The notes beneath the pieces were generated by a model. The model did not search any database, had not been told where the DNA came from, and saw nothing but the letters and a program-made list of their open reading frames with translations. This document shows, piece by piece, positions 25,413-33,868 of a stretch of DNA of 64,000 bases. The translations under genes were made by a program, and so were the position numbers. This DNA comes from DATLXU01 sp035575515 (GTDB lineage: Bacteria; Acidobacteriota; Blastocatellia; UBA7656), in the NCBI GenBank assembly GCA_035575515.1, contig DATLXU010000106.1, positions 36,384 to 100,383 of the forward strand. The letters run 5' to 3'. The number at the start of each line of letters is the position of its first letter. The stretch's first letter is position 1.

Positions 25413-26372
25413 ATGATTCAACCGACCATCAGAGATATAGAGCGAGCGCGCGAGCGGATTTATTCAATCGCGCGTCGCACCCCGCTTGAGCGTTCGCGCT
25501 GGCTTTCAAAAGAGATGGGCCGCGAGGTGATGCTCAAGCTCGAATGCTTTCAAGCGACAGGCTCGTTCAAGATTCGCGGCGCGATGGCGAAGTTGTCTTT
25601 CCTCACAGAGGAAGAGCGAGCGAGCGGTGTGCTCACCGTGTCGGCGGGCAATCACGGATTAGCTGTTGCTCATTGCGCCGAAGCAATGGCTATTGATGCG
25701 ACGATAGTCGCGCCCGAATCTGCTTCGCGCGCAAAGGTTGAAGGTTTGCGCCGCTACCATGTCACGCTCATCGAGCGCGGAACAAACTACGACGAAGCGG
25801 AGCGGGCCGCGCGCGAGATGGAGCGCGAGTCAGGCAAGACTTTCGTTTCGCCTTACAACGACGCGCTTGTGATTGCCGGGCAGGGGACCGCCGCGCTCGA
25901 GATATTGGAAGATGCGCCTGCGGTTGAAGCCATCATCGCGCCGTGCGGAGGCGGCGGGTTGCTTGCGGGCGTTGCGATTGCCGCCAAAGCGATTAATCCA
26001 CATATAAAAGTTTACGGCGCAGAGCCTGAGGCTTCGCCAACTATGACGCGAGCGATTGAAGCAGGGCGCATCATCGAGATTGAAGAAGACGAAACGATAG
26101 CCGACGGGCTTGCAGGAAACATCGAACCTGGCTCGATCACGTTTCCGATCATCGAGCAGGTGGTTGATGATATTGTTCTCGTAAGCGAAGAGGCGATAAG
26201 AGACGCGATGGCTCGCGTGGCGCGCGAAGATCACTTGATTGTAGAAGGCTCGGCTGCCGTCGCTATCGCCGCGCTCGCCGACCCGAAGATTGAAGGCCGA
26301 AAAGTCGCAGCCATCGTCACGGGCCGCAACATAAGCCTTGATCTATTTAAGGACGTGATTTTGAACCGCTGA
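25413..26372 (+). CDS. PLP-dependent serine/threonine dehydratase
   Basis: The 319-residue fold-type II enzyme has the Schiff-base lysine K53 in ATGSFKIRGAM, a cofactor-phosphate loop GGGG (179-182), SAGNHGLAVA and VEGSAAVAIAA near the end. It has no C-terminal ACT domain, so it resembles the short catabolic threonine/serine dehydratase (TdcB-like) or a serine racemase rather than feedback-regulated IlvA. It probably forms 2-oxobutanoate or pyruvate. It stands alone and is convergent with the PPOX gene. Confidence 0.88.
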   Translation: MIQPTIRDIERARERIYSIARRTPLERSRWLSKEMGREVMLKLECFQATGSFKIRGAMAKLSFLTEEERASGVLTVSAGNHGLAVAHCAEAMAIDATIVAPESASRAKVEGLRRYHVTLIERGTNYDEAERAAREMERESGKTFVSPYNDALVIAGQGTAALEILEDAPAVEAIIAPCGGGGLLAGVAIAAKAINPHIKVYGAEPEASPTMTRAIEAGRIIEIEEDETIADGLAGNIEPGSITFPIIEQVVDDIVLVSEEAIRDAMARVAREDHLIVEGSAAVAIAALADPKIEGRKVAAIVTGRNISLDLFKDVILNR

Positions 26373-26377
26373 AGGCT

Positions 26378-26773
26378 TCACGCTTTTCGTTTGCTGATTA
26401 TGGGTTTGCCGTCTTTGAACGCAGGCTCGTTTATGCCAATGCTCCATATCACTTCAGGCTTGATGCGTATGTATGGGCCTGCACCTGCGTAGCCCTCACG
26501 AATGACGATCTCGCCAGAGCCATGAATCTTGAGGCTTCGCGGGCGCATAGGGTTTACGCTTTCAAGATCATCAATGACTAGCGCGACTTTTGGATTCGCC
26601 TGAACGTTTTTGTATTTGAGCGTTCTGGTCATGCTCATGCCTCCGACGTAAAAATACTGGCCGTCGAAATCGAATCCGACAGGTGCTACGTCAGGCTGAG
26701 AGTTTTCAGAAACGGTCGCAATTCGCGCAAGGCGCTGTGATTTCACATAAGCAATCTCTTTTTCGGTGAACAT
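26378..26773 (-). CDS. PPOX-class flavin/F420-binding split-barrel protein
   Basis: The 131-residue split-barrel protein begins MFTEKEIAYVKSQRLARIAT, typical of the PPOX class F420-dependent oxidoreductase family. GFDFDGQYFYVGG, RTLKYKNVQANPKVALVIDD and the basic cofactor-contacting residues are as expected. Whether FMN or F420 is used cannot be told. GGAGAG precedes ATG 26773. It follows the pirin gene by 9 nt on the same strand. Confidence 0.82.
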   Translation of the reverse strand: MFTEKEIAYVKSQRLARIATVSENSQPDVAPVGFDFDGQYFYVGGMSMTRTLKYKNVQANPKVALVIDDLESVNPMRPRSLKIHGSGEIVIREGYAGAGPYIRIKPEVIWSIGINEPAFKDGKPIISKRKA

Positions 26774-26782
26774 TGGTCTCTC

Positions 26783-27484
26783 CTAACGCGCGGGCGCGTC
26801 TATTAAAATCAGGCTCGCGTCTTCGTAAGCTTTAATCTTGATTGTGCCATCTAAAGCGATTCGGGCCTGATCATTTGTCGCGAGCCGTTCGTCGTTAATC
26901 CGAATATCGCCATTAGTGACATAGACGAAGACGCGGCGCGAGTCGTCGGTTTTAAAATCAACTGAATGGCCTGCATCGAGGTCAGAAAGATAAATCGCCG
27001 CGTCAGTGTGAAAGCTGACCGCGCCTTCATGCCCCTGCCCGGAAGCTATCGGGAGCAACCGATTCTTGCGAGAGACTCCGGCAAAGCTCTTTTGATCGTA
27101 ACTCGGCTTGAGCCGTCGCTCGTCTGGGAATATCCATATCTGGTAGAGGTGACAGGGTTCGTCGGCCAGATTGAATTCCGAATGAGTGATGCCCGTTCCG
27201 GCTGACATCCGTTGCACCTCGTCCGCTTTGACGACAGCGCGATTGCCCGCGCTGTCTTCGTGCGTTATCTCGCCGCTCAGGATCACGGTGATGATTTCCA
27301 TCTCACGATGCGGATGCGCGGGAAAGCCTCTCTTTGGGCCTACCACATCGTCGTTGAAGACTCGAAGCGCGCCCCAGTGGATATTCGAAGGGTCGTGATA
27401 AGTGTCGAATGAAAACAGCCAGTAGGTCTTGAGCCATCCGAAATCAGAGAAGTGCCTCTGGTCTGCGCGGATTATTTGAATCAT
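26783..27484 (-). CDS. Pirin family protein (quercetin dioxygenase-like cupin)
   Basis: The 233-residue bicupin has the pirin signature FPAHPHREMEIITVILSG with metal-binding histidines, and GTGITHSEFN with a further His. The second cupin (about 140-230) lacks obvious metal ligands, as usual. Bacterial pirins have shown quercetin 2,3-dioxygenase activity or roles in redox sensing; which applies here is open. GGAGG lies six bases before ATG 27484. It is first in a two-gene unit with the PPOX protein. Confidence 0.9.
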   Translation of the reverse strand: MIQIIRADQRHFSDFGWLKTYWLFSFDTYHDPSNIHWGALRVFNDDVVGPKRGFPAHPHREMEIITVILSGEITHEDSAGNRAVVKADEVQRMSAGTGITHSEFNLADEPCHLYQIWIFPDERRLKPSYDQKSFAGVSRKNRLLPIASGQGHEGAVSFHTDAAIYLSDLDAGHSVDFKTDDSRRVFVYVTNGDIRINDERLATNDQARIALDGTIKIKAYEDASLILIDAPAR

Positions 27485-27690
27485 CGCTTGCCTCCGTGAC
27501 TCGCGTTTGTCCCTGGCGCGAGATTGCGGTCGCGTCAGCTCACAATCGCCATGGATAGTTTAACAAGAGCGCAGGCACGGCGCACGGAGGTTGGCGAATT
27601 GATAATCACGCGCGCCGAAAAGGGATGCGCGCTGACGGGCATTGAATGACTGCTGCGATTAAAGCGGCGATCCAGCGACTGCAATCTTCT

Positions 27691-27945
27691 TCAAGCGGTA
27701 CTTGTAACAGTGCGGCGAGTTCCTGTGAAGAACACATAGACAGGCTCTTCGATGTCGCCGAGCCGGGTCGCCGACCAGACCAGTTGCTCGTCCGAGTCGT
27801 GCACGATGACTTCGCCCGCGGAAGCGAATCCATCGGCGTCCGTATCGGTGACTGCGATGGCAACCCACTCATCAGGATAAATGCTCTTGATATAGCTTAT
27901 GGAAAAAACAGCCGACCCTTTGCCAAGCATTTGGCGACCTCCCAC
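27691..27945 (-). CDS. Small conserved-looking cytoplasmic protein
   Basis: The 84-residue product contains SIYPDEWVAIAVTDTDADG, GEVIVHDSDEQLVW and EPVYVFFTGT. A short beta-rich protein of this pattern (YPDEWV ... G.V..H ... FYTG) recurs in many bacteria without a known function. ATG 27930 is a possible shorter start. The opposite strand is also open, but its product lacks any recognisable pattern. Confidence 0.55.
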   Translation of the reverse strand: MGGRQMLGKGSAVFSISYIKSIYPDEWVAIAVTDTDADGFASAGEVIVHDSDEQLVWSATRLGDIEEPVYVFFTGTRRTVTSTA

Positions 27946-28171
27946 TGATCGTAGGGCTATAAGCGCGCGGCGAGACGAAAGAGCGCGCCTGTAAGGGCAC
28001 AGCCTGCGTTTGGAACTTCGATTATTGTTTTATATCGGGAGCCGAATCTTTTTGCGAACGGATAAGGCTTGGGGCATTCCGTCCACTTCTATTGTAAACC
28101 CGCTGTCAATATCTGATGACGCTCGCTCGCGCTGCTCAAGAAGGTGATAACAATTTGACTGTGCCTGGTGA

Positions 28172-29859
28172 ATATCTTTCCTGTGCCGCGCGTCACAGAC
28201 TTTCATCGGTTTATCAAACGGGCTGTTCATTGTTCTATCGGTTGCGGGCCTGTCAGTCCTTTGGGATAAGACGAAGCCGCAGCGTGGCCAGCCTGAGAAG
28301 CCGAAGGTTGCGGCCACAGCCGAACAGAACGCCGCTGTCGAAGATTATTTCAAAGACAGCACGCGATGCCCAAAAATGAAGCTCAATTCGGAGCTTCTCA
28401 AGCAGTACCCTGAGCTGCCGAACGTGCTTGCTGCGTTGAAGTACATTCTCGATAGGGAGATTTGAAGCTTGAGCGCGAGAGGGACGAGGCGCGAAAAAAG
28501 CAGATTCTTCAAGTCCTTGATGACCCCAACTTTGCGCTCAAATACAGCCCGCCGCAAAAACCGATAGCGGAGATAGCCAAAGACCTGCTCAATGGAAAAT
28601 CGGTTGCTGTGGGCCACACCGTTTCAGGAAATCAGGTGGACCTGTCGCCCTTCGCAGGCGGTGCGCTCGCTCAAGACGGCATGCCTGCGCGCAATCCGTT
28701 TCGACTCGCTCATACTATTCTGCACGAGATGGTTCACGTCGTTCAGATTCGACATGAGGGCGCGCCCATCAGTTCCGTCGCCGCCCACAGCGGGACTTAC
28801 GAGAACGCAGCTTATCGCTGGGAGCATAGCTTTTCGGAAGCCGATAAATCGCTCTTCCACAGCAACTCGTGGACGAAGCTGAAACTCCCTTGCGCTAATA
28901 TTCAAAAAAACTGAAATCCCCGATGGCGCGACCAGAGGCGATGCCCGGTACTCGTTCGTGCTCGTGTTCGACGCCTCAAACAGCATGGGAGAGAATGATC
29001 GCATCAAGAGGACCAAAGACGCAGTGATGACTATGCTCGATTCCGGTTTTCCTCCTGCAATCGAAATCGGACTCGTGGTCTTCTTTGATTGCGGCAGCAT
29101 CCAGTGGCATGACTTCACGATGAGACCATCGTCGCTGAAGCCCCCTAGTGAAAGGAATCAGGCCAAGCGGCAGCACGCCTCTGGCAAGGTCAATCACGAT
29201 TGCGGGCGAGCATCTGCAAAATCGCGCAGGCTCTATCAAGAAACCGATTCTGGCTACTGACGGCAAAGAGACTTGCGGCGGCGACCCTGTGAGCGCGGCG
29301 GCGAGCCTGCGGCATTCCAGCGTGGGATCGGCAGGAATGCTTCCATCAACAACCAACACTACAGTCAGCGTCTCATGCAGTCTGATGGAAAAGTTCGCCC
29401 ATTCATCAAACGGCTTCAGCCGCGTAGCTGAAGAACGCGGCAAGCGACCCGCGCCAAACGCCATAAGCGTGGATGTTCTAGGAATTGATGTGGCGGACGA
29501 ATCTCAGTTGCGCGAGATAACCGCCGCCGGTGGAGGCAAGTACTACTCTGCGTCCAATTTTGCAGAGATCAAGTAAGGCGCTCAGCCAGTCCGTCCAGAG
29601 CGCTTCCGTCGCACCCGCCGGGCCAGAGCTTGCGCTCGGAGCAGCGCCGGGAGTTCCACTTGAGCTAGCTATCATACTCACATCGGTTGTTGCCTGTCTT
29701 ATAATAGTCGGCGGCTCGGCGTTGTGGATAATGCGCCCATCCAGAAGAAGGGCGCGCGGCTTACGCTCAGGTGATGGGCGGGACGCATCCGCAACCAGTT
29801 TGGTATTGCCCGAATCCGCAATGCCGGCAAGCGGCAAAGCCCGGCACAAGATTCTGTAG
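28172..29859 (+). pseudogene. Frameshifted membrane protein: HExxH region, VWA domain, C-terminal span
   Basis: Read across several frame changes this region gives one plausible polypeptide. It has an N-terminal span (LSNGLFIVLSVAGLSVLW), an unknown region, a zinc-peptidase-like TILHEMVHVVQIRH (28462-28914), then a von Willebrand A domain with MIDAS motif DASNSM, GSTPLARSI and ATDGKETCGGDP (28958-29576), and a C-terminal span (about 29690-29740). Frames change near 28462, 28910 (a run of seven A), 29143 (a run of five C) and 29577. No normal start is visible. Decay is the simplest reading, since neighbours are intact; indel errors or overlapping short genes (TTGA at 28462) are alternatives. 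Confidence 0.65.
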
Positions 29860-29904
29860 CGTGTGCGGCGCGCGTCAGAGATAGGCTCAGCCAGATAAGA
29901 GCGC

Positions 29905-29946
29905 GTTCGGGTTGTGAGTTTCTATCTTGAAGCCCACAACCCGAAC
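29905..29946. terminator. Hairpin between convergent transcription units
   Basis: GTTCGGGTTGTG (29905-29916) and CACAACCCGAAC (29935-29946) are perfect 12-bp inverted repeats with an 18-nt loop. It lies just past the gyrB stop and the broken VWA gene. There is no long U-tract, so termination would be weak or factor-assisted. Confidence 0.6.
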
Positions 29947-29958
29947 TGCTCTGCGAAA

Positions 29959-32433
29959 TCAGATGTCGAGGTTGCGAACGTCCAACGCGTTGTCCTCGAT
30001 GAAGCGTCGGCGGGGTTCGACCGCGTCGCCCATCAACACAGTGAACATCTCGTCAGTCTCGACCGCGTCGTTCACCTGCACGTTGAGGATCGTGCGAGTC
30101 TCAGGATTGAGCGTAGTCTCCCACAACTGCTCAGGGTTCATCTCGCCTAAGCCTTTGTACCGCTGAATGGTGATGTCCTTCTTCGCAGCCGTCATTATGT
30201 GCTCCAAGAGCGCCGAGCGCGAATCAACAATCGTGTGGTTGCCGTTCTCCTGAATCACAAAGGGCGGGCGGCTCAGGTCGGAAAGCTCGCCATACAGCTT
30301 CACGGCGTTCTGGAACTCGACGTGGGTCGCAAGCTCCCAGTCAATCACTATGCGCCCGTTCGAGCGCGAGCGCGCAATCACTATCTCGAACGTCCCGTGC
30401 TCTTCGTCCGCCTCGAGCGTGGTTTCATACCCAACTGCTTCGAGCGCGGCGGCGACTTTTTGCAACAGCCTCTCTTTCTCGAAGACTTCGTGCAGCTTCA
30501 ATCCTTCCTTTGAAGCGAGCGCGCCGTTCGCCCCGGCAAGCCCGTCAATCACGGCTTCGACCGCTTTGCGGTCGTGCAAGCGCCGTTCGAGCTTGTCCAT
30601 GTACGTGTTGAGGTCCGCAAGCTTTTCAAGTACCTTGCGAAGCTCTGCGCCTTTGAACTGCGCCTTCGTCTCCTTGACCGTGACGGTGACGTTTTCAGTC
30701 GCCTTGCGCATCAGGAACTTTTGAAGCTCTTTCTCGTCGCGAAGGTACTGCTCGCTGCGCCCCTTCTTGATCTTGAACAACGGCGGCTGCGCGATATAGA
30801 CGTGACCGCGATCAATCAGCTCAGGCATCTGGCGATAGAAGAACGTCAGCAGCAGCGTGCGTATGTGCGAGCCGTCAACGTCGGCGTCGCACAACAGAAT
30901 GATGCGGTCGTAACGCAGCTTCGATATGTCGAAATCGTTTTTGCCGATGCCCGTGCCGAGCGCCGTTATCATCGTGCGAATTTCGGAGTGCGAGAGCATC
31001 TTGTCGTAGCGCGCTTTTTCGACGTTCAGGATTTTACCCTTGAGCGGAAGAATTGCCTGAGTCCTCCGGTCACGTCCCTGCTTGGCCGAGCCGCCTGCAC
31101 TGTCGCCCTCGACGATGAACAACTCGCATAGCGCAGGGTCTTTCTCCGAACAATCCGCGAGCTTGCCCGGCAGCGCGGCTGAATCCAAAGCGCCTTTGCG
31201 CCTCGTCAAGTCGCGCGCTTTACGAGCAGCCTCGCGAGCGCGCGCCGCTTCAATCGCTTTCGCGATGATCTTGCGGGCGACCGTCGGGTTTTCTTCAAAG
31301 TAGCGGCCAAGATTTTCGTTCACGAAAGCCTCGACCTGCCCCTTCACGTCCGAATTCAACTTACCTTTAGTCTGCCCTTCAAATTGCGGCTGCGGCAGCT
31401 TCACGCTGATGACGGCGACAAGCCCTTCGCGCACATCTTCGGGCGCGAGCTTCTCGTCGTCTTTCTTGAACAGCCCCGCCGACTTCGCATAGTTGTTGAT
31501 CGTGCGCGTGAGCGCGGCGCGAAATCCCGTCAGGTGCGTTCCGCCGTCAACGGTGTTGATGTTGTTTGCGAACGAGTGGACGATCTCGTTGTAGCTGTCG
31601 TTGTACTGGATCGCCACTTCGATGCCGAGCGGATCGGTGTCGCTCGCGTCCTTTTCGAAATGAATCGGCTGCGAGTGCAGAACGTTTTTGCTCTTGTTTA
31701 AGTGCTTGACGAATTCCGCGATGCCGCCTTTGTAGTAAAACTCATGAGTTTTGGGCGGATCGGTTCGCTCGTCAACAATCGTTATCCGAATCCCTGAATT
31801 CAAAAATGCCTTCTCGCGCAATCGCTGCGAGAGCGTGTCGAAGTTGAATACGGTCGTTTCAAAAATCTGCGCATCGGGCTTGAACGACACTTTCGTTCCG
31901 CGCTTGCGGGTCTTTCCGGTCTGCTGCAAGCGCCCCTGCGGAATGCCGCGCACGTATTCCTGCTCGTAGGTGTTGCCGTCGCGCCAGATTTCAACGCGAA
32001 GCCATTCGGACAAAAAGTTCACCACCGATACGCCGACGCCGTGCAGACCACCTGATACTTTATAAGCGTTCGAGTCGAATTTTCCGCCTGCGTGCAGCTT
32101 CGTCAGCACGACTTCGGCAGCTGAAACTTTCTCCTGCTTGTGAATGTCGACGGGGATGCCTCGCCCGTTGTCAACGACTGTTATTGAATTGTCTATGTGA
32201 ATCGTCACTTCGACGCGGTCGCAGTAACCCGCGAGCGCCTCGTCAATCGAATTATCAACGACTTCGTAAACCAGATGATGAAGTCCAAGCTCGCTGGTCG
32301 AGCCGATATACATCGCGGGCCGCTTGCGCACGGCGTCTCGCCCTTCGAGGACCGTGATTGAAGCCGCGCCGTAATCCTGTGCTGTTGTTGTCACACGCTT
32401 CTCCTTAGTTGAGACTTTCAATGCTCTGCTCAT
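29959..32433 (-). CDS. gyrB: DNA gyrase subunit B
   Basis: The 824-residue ATPase subunit of DNA gyrase contains the GHKL site (VYEVVDNSIDEALAGY, DNGRGIPVD, GGLHGVGVSVVN), the transducer domain, the TOPRIM segment (FIVEGDSAGGSAKQGRDR, PLKGKILNVEKA, DADVDGSHI) and the C-terminal RYKGLGEMN motif. Length is normal for the form without a large insertion. GAGGAAATC precedes ATG 32433. It lies 29 nt downstream of recF, with which it is probably cotranscribed. Confidence 0.97.
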   Translation of the reverse strand: MSRALKVSTKEKRVTTTAQDYGAASITVLEGRDAVRKRPAMYIGSTSELGLHHLVYEVVDNSIDEALAGYCDRVEVTIHIDNSITVVDNGRGIPVDIHKQEKVSAAEVVLTKLHAGGKFDSNAYKVSGGLHGVGVSVVNFLSEWLRVEIWRDGNTYEQEYVRGIPQGRLQQTGKTRKRGTKVSFKPDAQIFETTVFNFDTLSQRLREKAFLNSGIRITIVDERTDPPKTHEFYYKGGIAEFVKHLNKSKNVLHSQPIHFEKDASDTDPLGIEVAIQYNDSYNEIVHSFANNINTVDGGTHLTGFRAALTRTINNYAKSAGLFKKDDEKLAPEDVREGLVAVISVKLPQPQFEGQTKGKLNSDVKGQVEAFVNENLGRYFEENPTVARKIIAKAIEAARAREAARKARDLTRRKGALDSAALPGKLADCSEKDPALCELFIVEGDSAGGSAKQGRDRRTQAILPLKGKILNVEKARYDKMLSHSEIRTMITALGTGIGKNDFDISKLRYDRIILLCDADVDGSHIRTLLLTFFYRQMPELIDRGHVYIAQPPLFKIKKGRSEQYLRDEKELQKFLMRKATENVTVTVKETKAQFKGAELRKVLEKLADLNTYMDKLERRLHDRKAVEAVIDGLAGANGALASKEGLKLHEVFEKERLLQKVAAALEAVGYETTLEADEEHGTFEIVIARSRSNGRIVIDWELATHVEFQNAVKLYGELSDLSRPPFVIQENGNHTIVDSRSALLEHIMTAAKKDITIQRYKGLGEMNPEQLWETTLNPETRTILNVQVNDAVETDEMFTVLMGDAVEPRRRFIEDNALDVRNLDI

Positions 32434-32462
32434 GATTTCCTCATTTCTGCCGGGCCATCGGG

Positions 32463-33686
32463 CTAATCCTTCTGGCCGATTATCATCTCCCGCACGGCTC
32501 GCTCAAGGTCGTCCGACCCTCCAGGTTCGTGCGTTTGCTCATCTCCTGCGGCAGTGAGTCCATTGACATTTTCGCGTGTCTCGCGAATCGCCCGTCCACC
32601 TTCGACGTAGAAGACCGCAGCGCGGTCGCGATAGCGATTTGCGATGGCCCGACGCGAGGTGCTGACGAAGGTCTGAGCGCGCCCTTCAATCTCCAGAAGC
32701 AGCGCCTCGATGCGTCCACGATCAAGCTCCGCGTCAATGTCATCTATGAGCAAAATGGGGCTTTCTTCGTAAATAGAATTATAGATGGAAACCTGCGCTA
32801 AATCAAGGAGTAATAAGGCACTTCGCTGCTGTCCGGCGCTCCCGAAACGAGCCACTTCGCGGCTGTCAGCGAGTATCTCCAGATCGTCACGATGAGGCCC
32901 GATGAGCGAGTGCCCGGCGGCTATTTCGGCCTGTAATCTGACGGCCAGCCGCTCGCGAAAAAGCGCGGCGAAATCCGTCATCTCGCCCTTCCCTTCAAGC
33001 TGCGACCGGTAGCGCACGCTGATGCGCTCGGCCCCGAAAATCGCATGGCCGTAGTCGTTGCGCTCAAGCACATGATTTAACTTTTCGACGTAATCCACGC
33101 GCGCGTTATGAATGGCCGAGCCAAACTGAATCAGTTCTTCATTCCATGCTTCGATTTGATCGCGGAAGGCCGCCGGATTGTCACTCTCGGCTGCTTCCTT
33201 AAGCAGCTTGTTCTTCTGCCTGATGACGTGATTGTACTCTGAGATTGTGTTCAAGAAAGCCGGACTCATCGTGACGATGCCGCGATCGAGAAAGCGACGG
33301 CGCTCTGCCGGTTCGCCGCGAATGACCGTCATCTCTTCGAGCGAGAATACGAACACGTCGAGATTGCCTATGTAGCGAACGACCGTGTCGCGCTTGCCGT
33401 TGACGTAAAGCTCTTTTGACGATTCGGTGAGCGCAAGCTGAATCTCTTTCACAAGCGACCCGCGCAATACTTCTCCGCGAAGTATGCAAGCCTCGGCATC
33501 GAACGCGATGCATTCTTTAAGCTGGCTTGTGCGAAACGATTTCGTGTTGCCTACGACATAGATGGCTTCGAGCCAGTTGGTCTTCCCCTGCGCATTGTCG
33601 CCGTAGAAGATATTGAGGCCCGGCCCGAACTCTGCGAAGCCCGCGAGGTTGCGAAATCCTGTGGCTTCAAGTCGGGTCAGTTGCAT
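32463..33686 (-). CDS. recF: DNA replication and repair protein RecF
   Basis: The 407-residue SMC-like ATPase loads RecA at gaps. Walker A is GDNAQGKT (29-36), the signature is RFGSAGQQRSALLLLDLAQ and Walker B is ILLIDDIDAELD. YVNGKR and FVFSLEEMTVIRGEPAERRRFLD are typical RecF segments. It is about 40 residues longer than usual because of a charged C-terminal tail after the ATPase core. It is followed by gyrB in the classic order, but dnaA and dnaN are not upstream here. Confidence 0.95.
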   Translation of the reverse strand: MQLTRLEATGFRNLAGFAEFGPGLNIFYGDNAQGKTNWLEAIYVVGNTKSFRTSQLKECIAFDAEACILRGEVLRGSLVKEIQLALTESSKELYVNGKRDTVVRYIGNLDVFVFSLEEMTVIRGEPAERRRFLDRGIVTMSPAFLNTISEYNHVIRQKNKLLKEAAESDNPAAFRDQIEAWNEELIQFGSAIHNARVDYVEKLNHVLERNDYGHAIFGAERISVRYRSQLEGKGEMTDFAALFRERLAVRLQAEIAAGHSLIGPHRDDLEILADSREVARFGSAGQQRSALLLLDLAQVSIYNSIYEESPILLIDDIDAELDRGRIEALLLEIEGRAQTFVSTSRRAIANRYRDRAAVFYVEGGRAIRETRENVNGLTAAGDEQTHEPGGSDDLERAVREMIIGQKD

Positions 33687-33868
33687 AGTTGAATTTTAAC
33701 ACAAGCTGCATGGGCAGTCATGAATACGAACCAAAGAATGACAGTAATAGCCTGATGGTTTGAGCAGATTGCGGCGAGGTCGCCTTTTCGGTTGCGCGCA
33801 TAGTATAATCATAAACTCTTTTGCGAGACACGCTGGAAATAACTTTGCCGAAATTATTGAGAGGTTTA

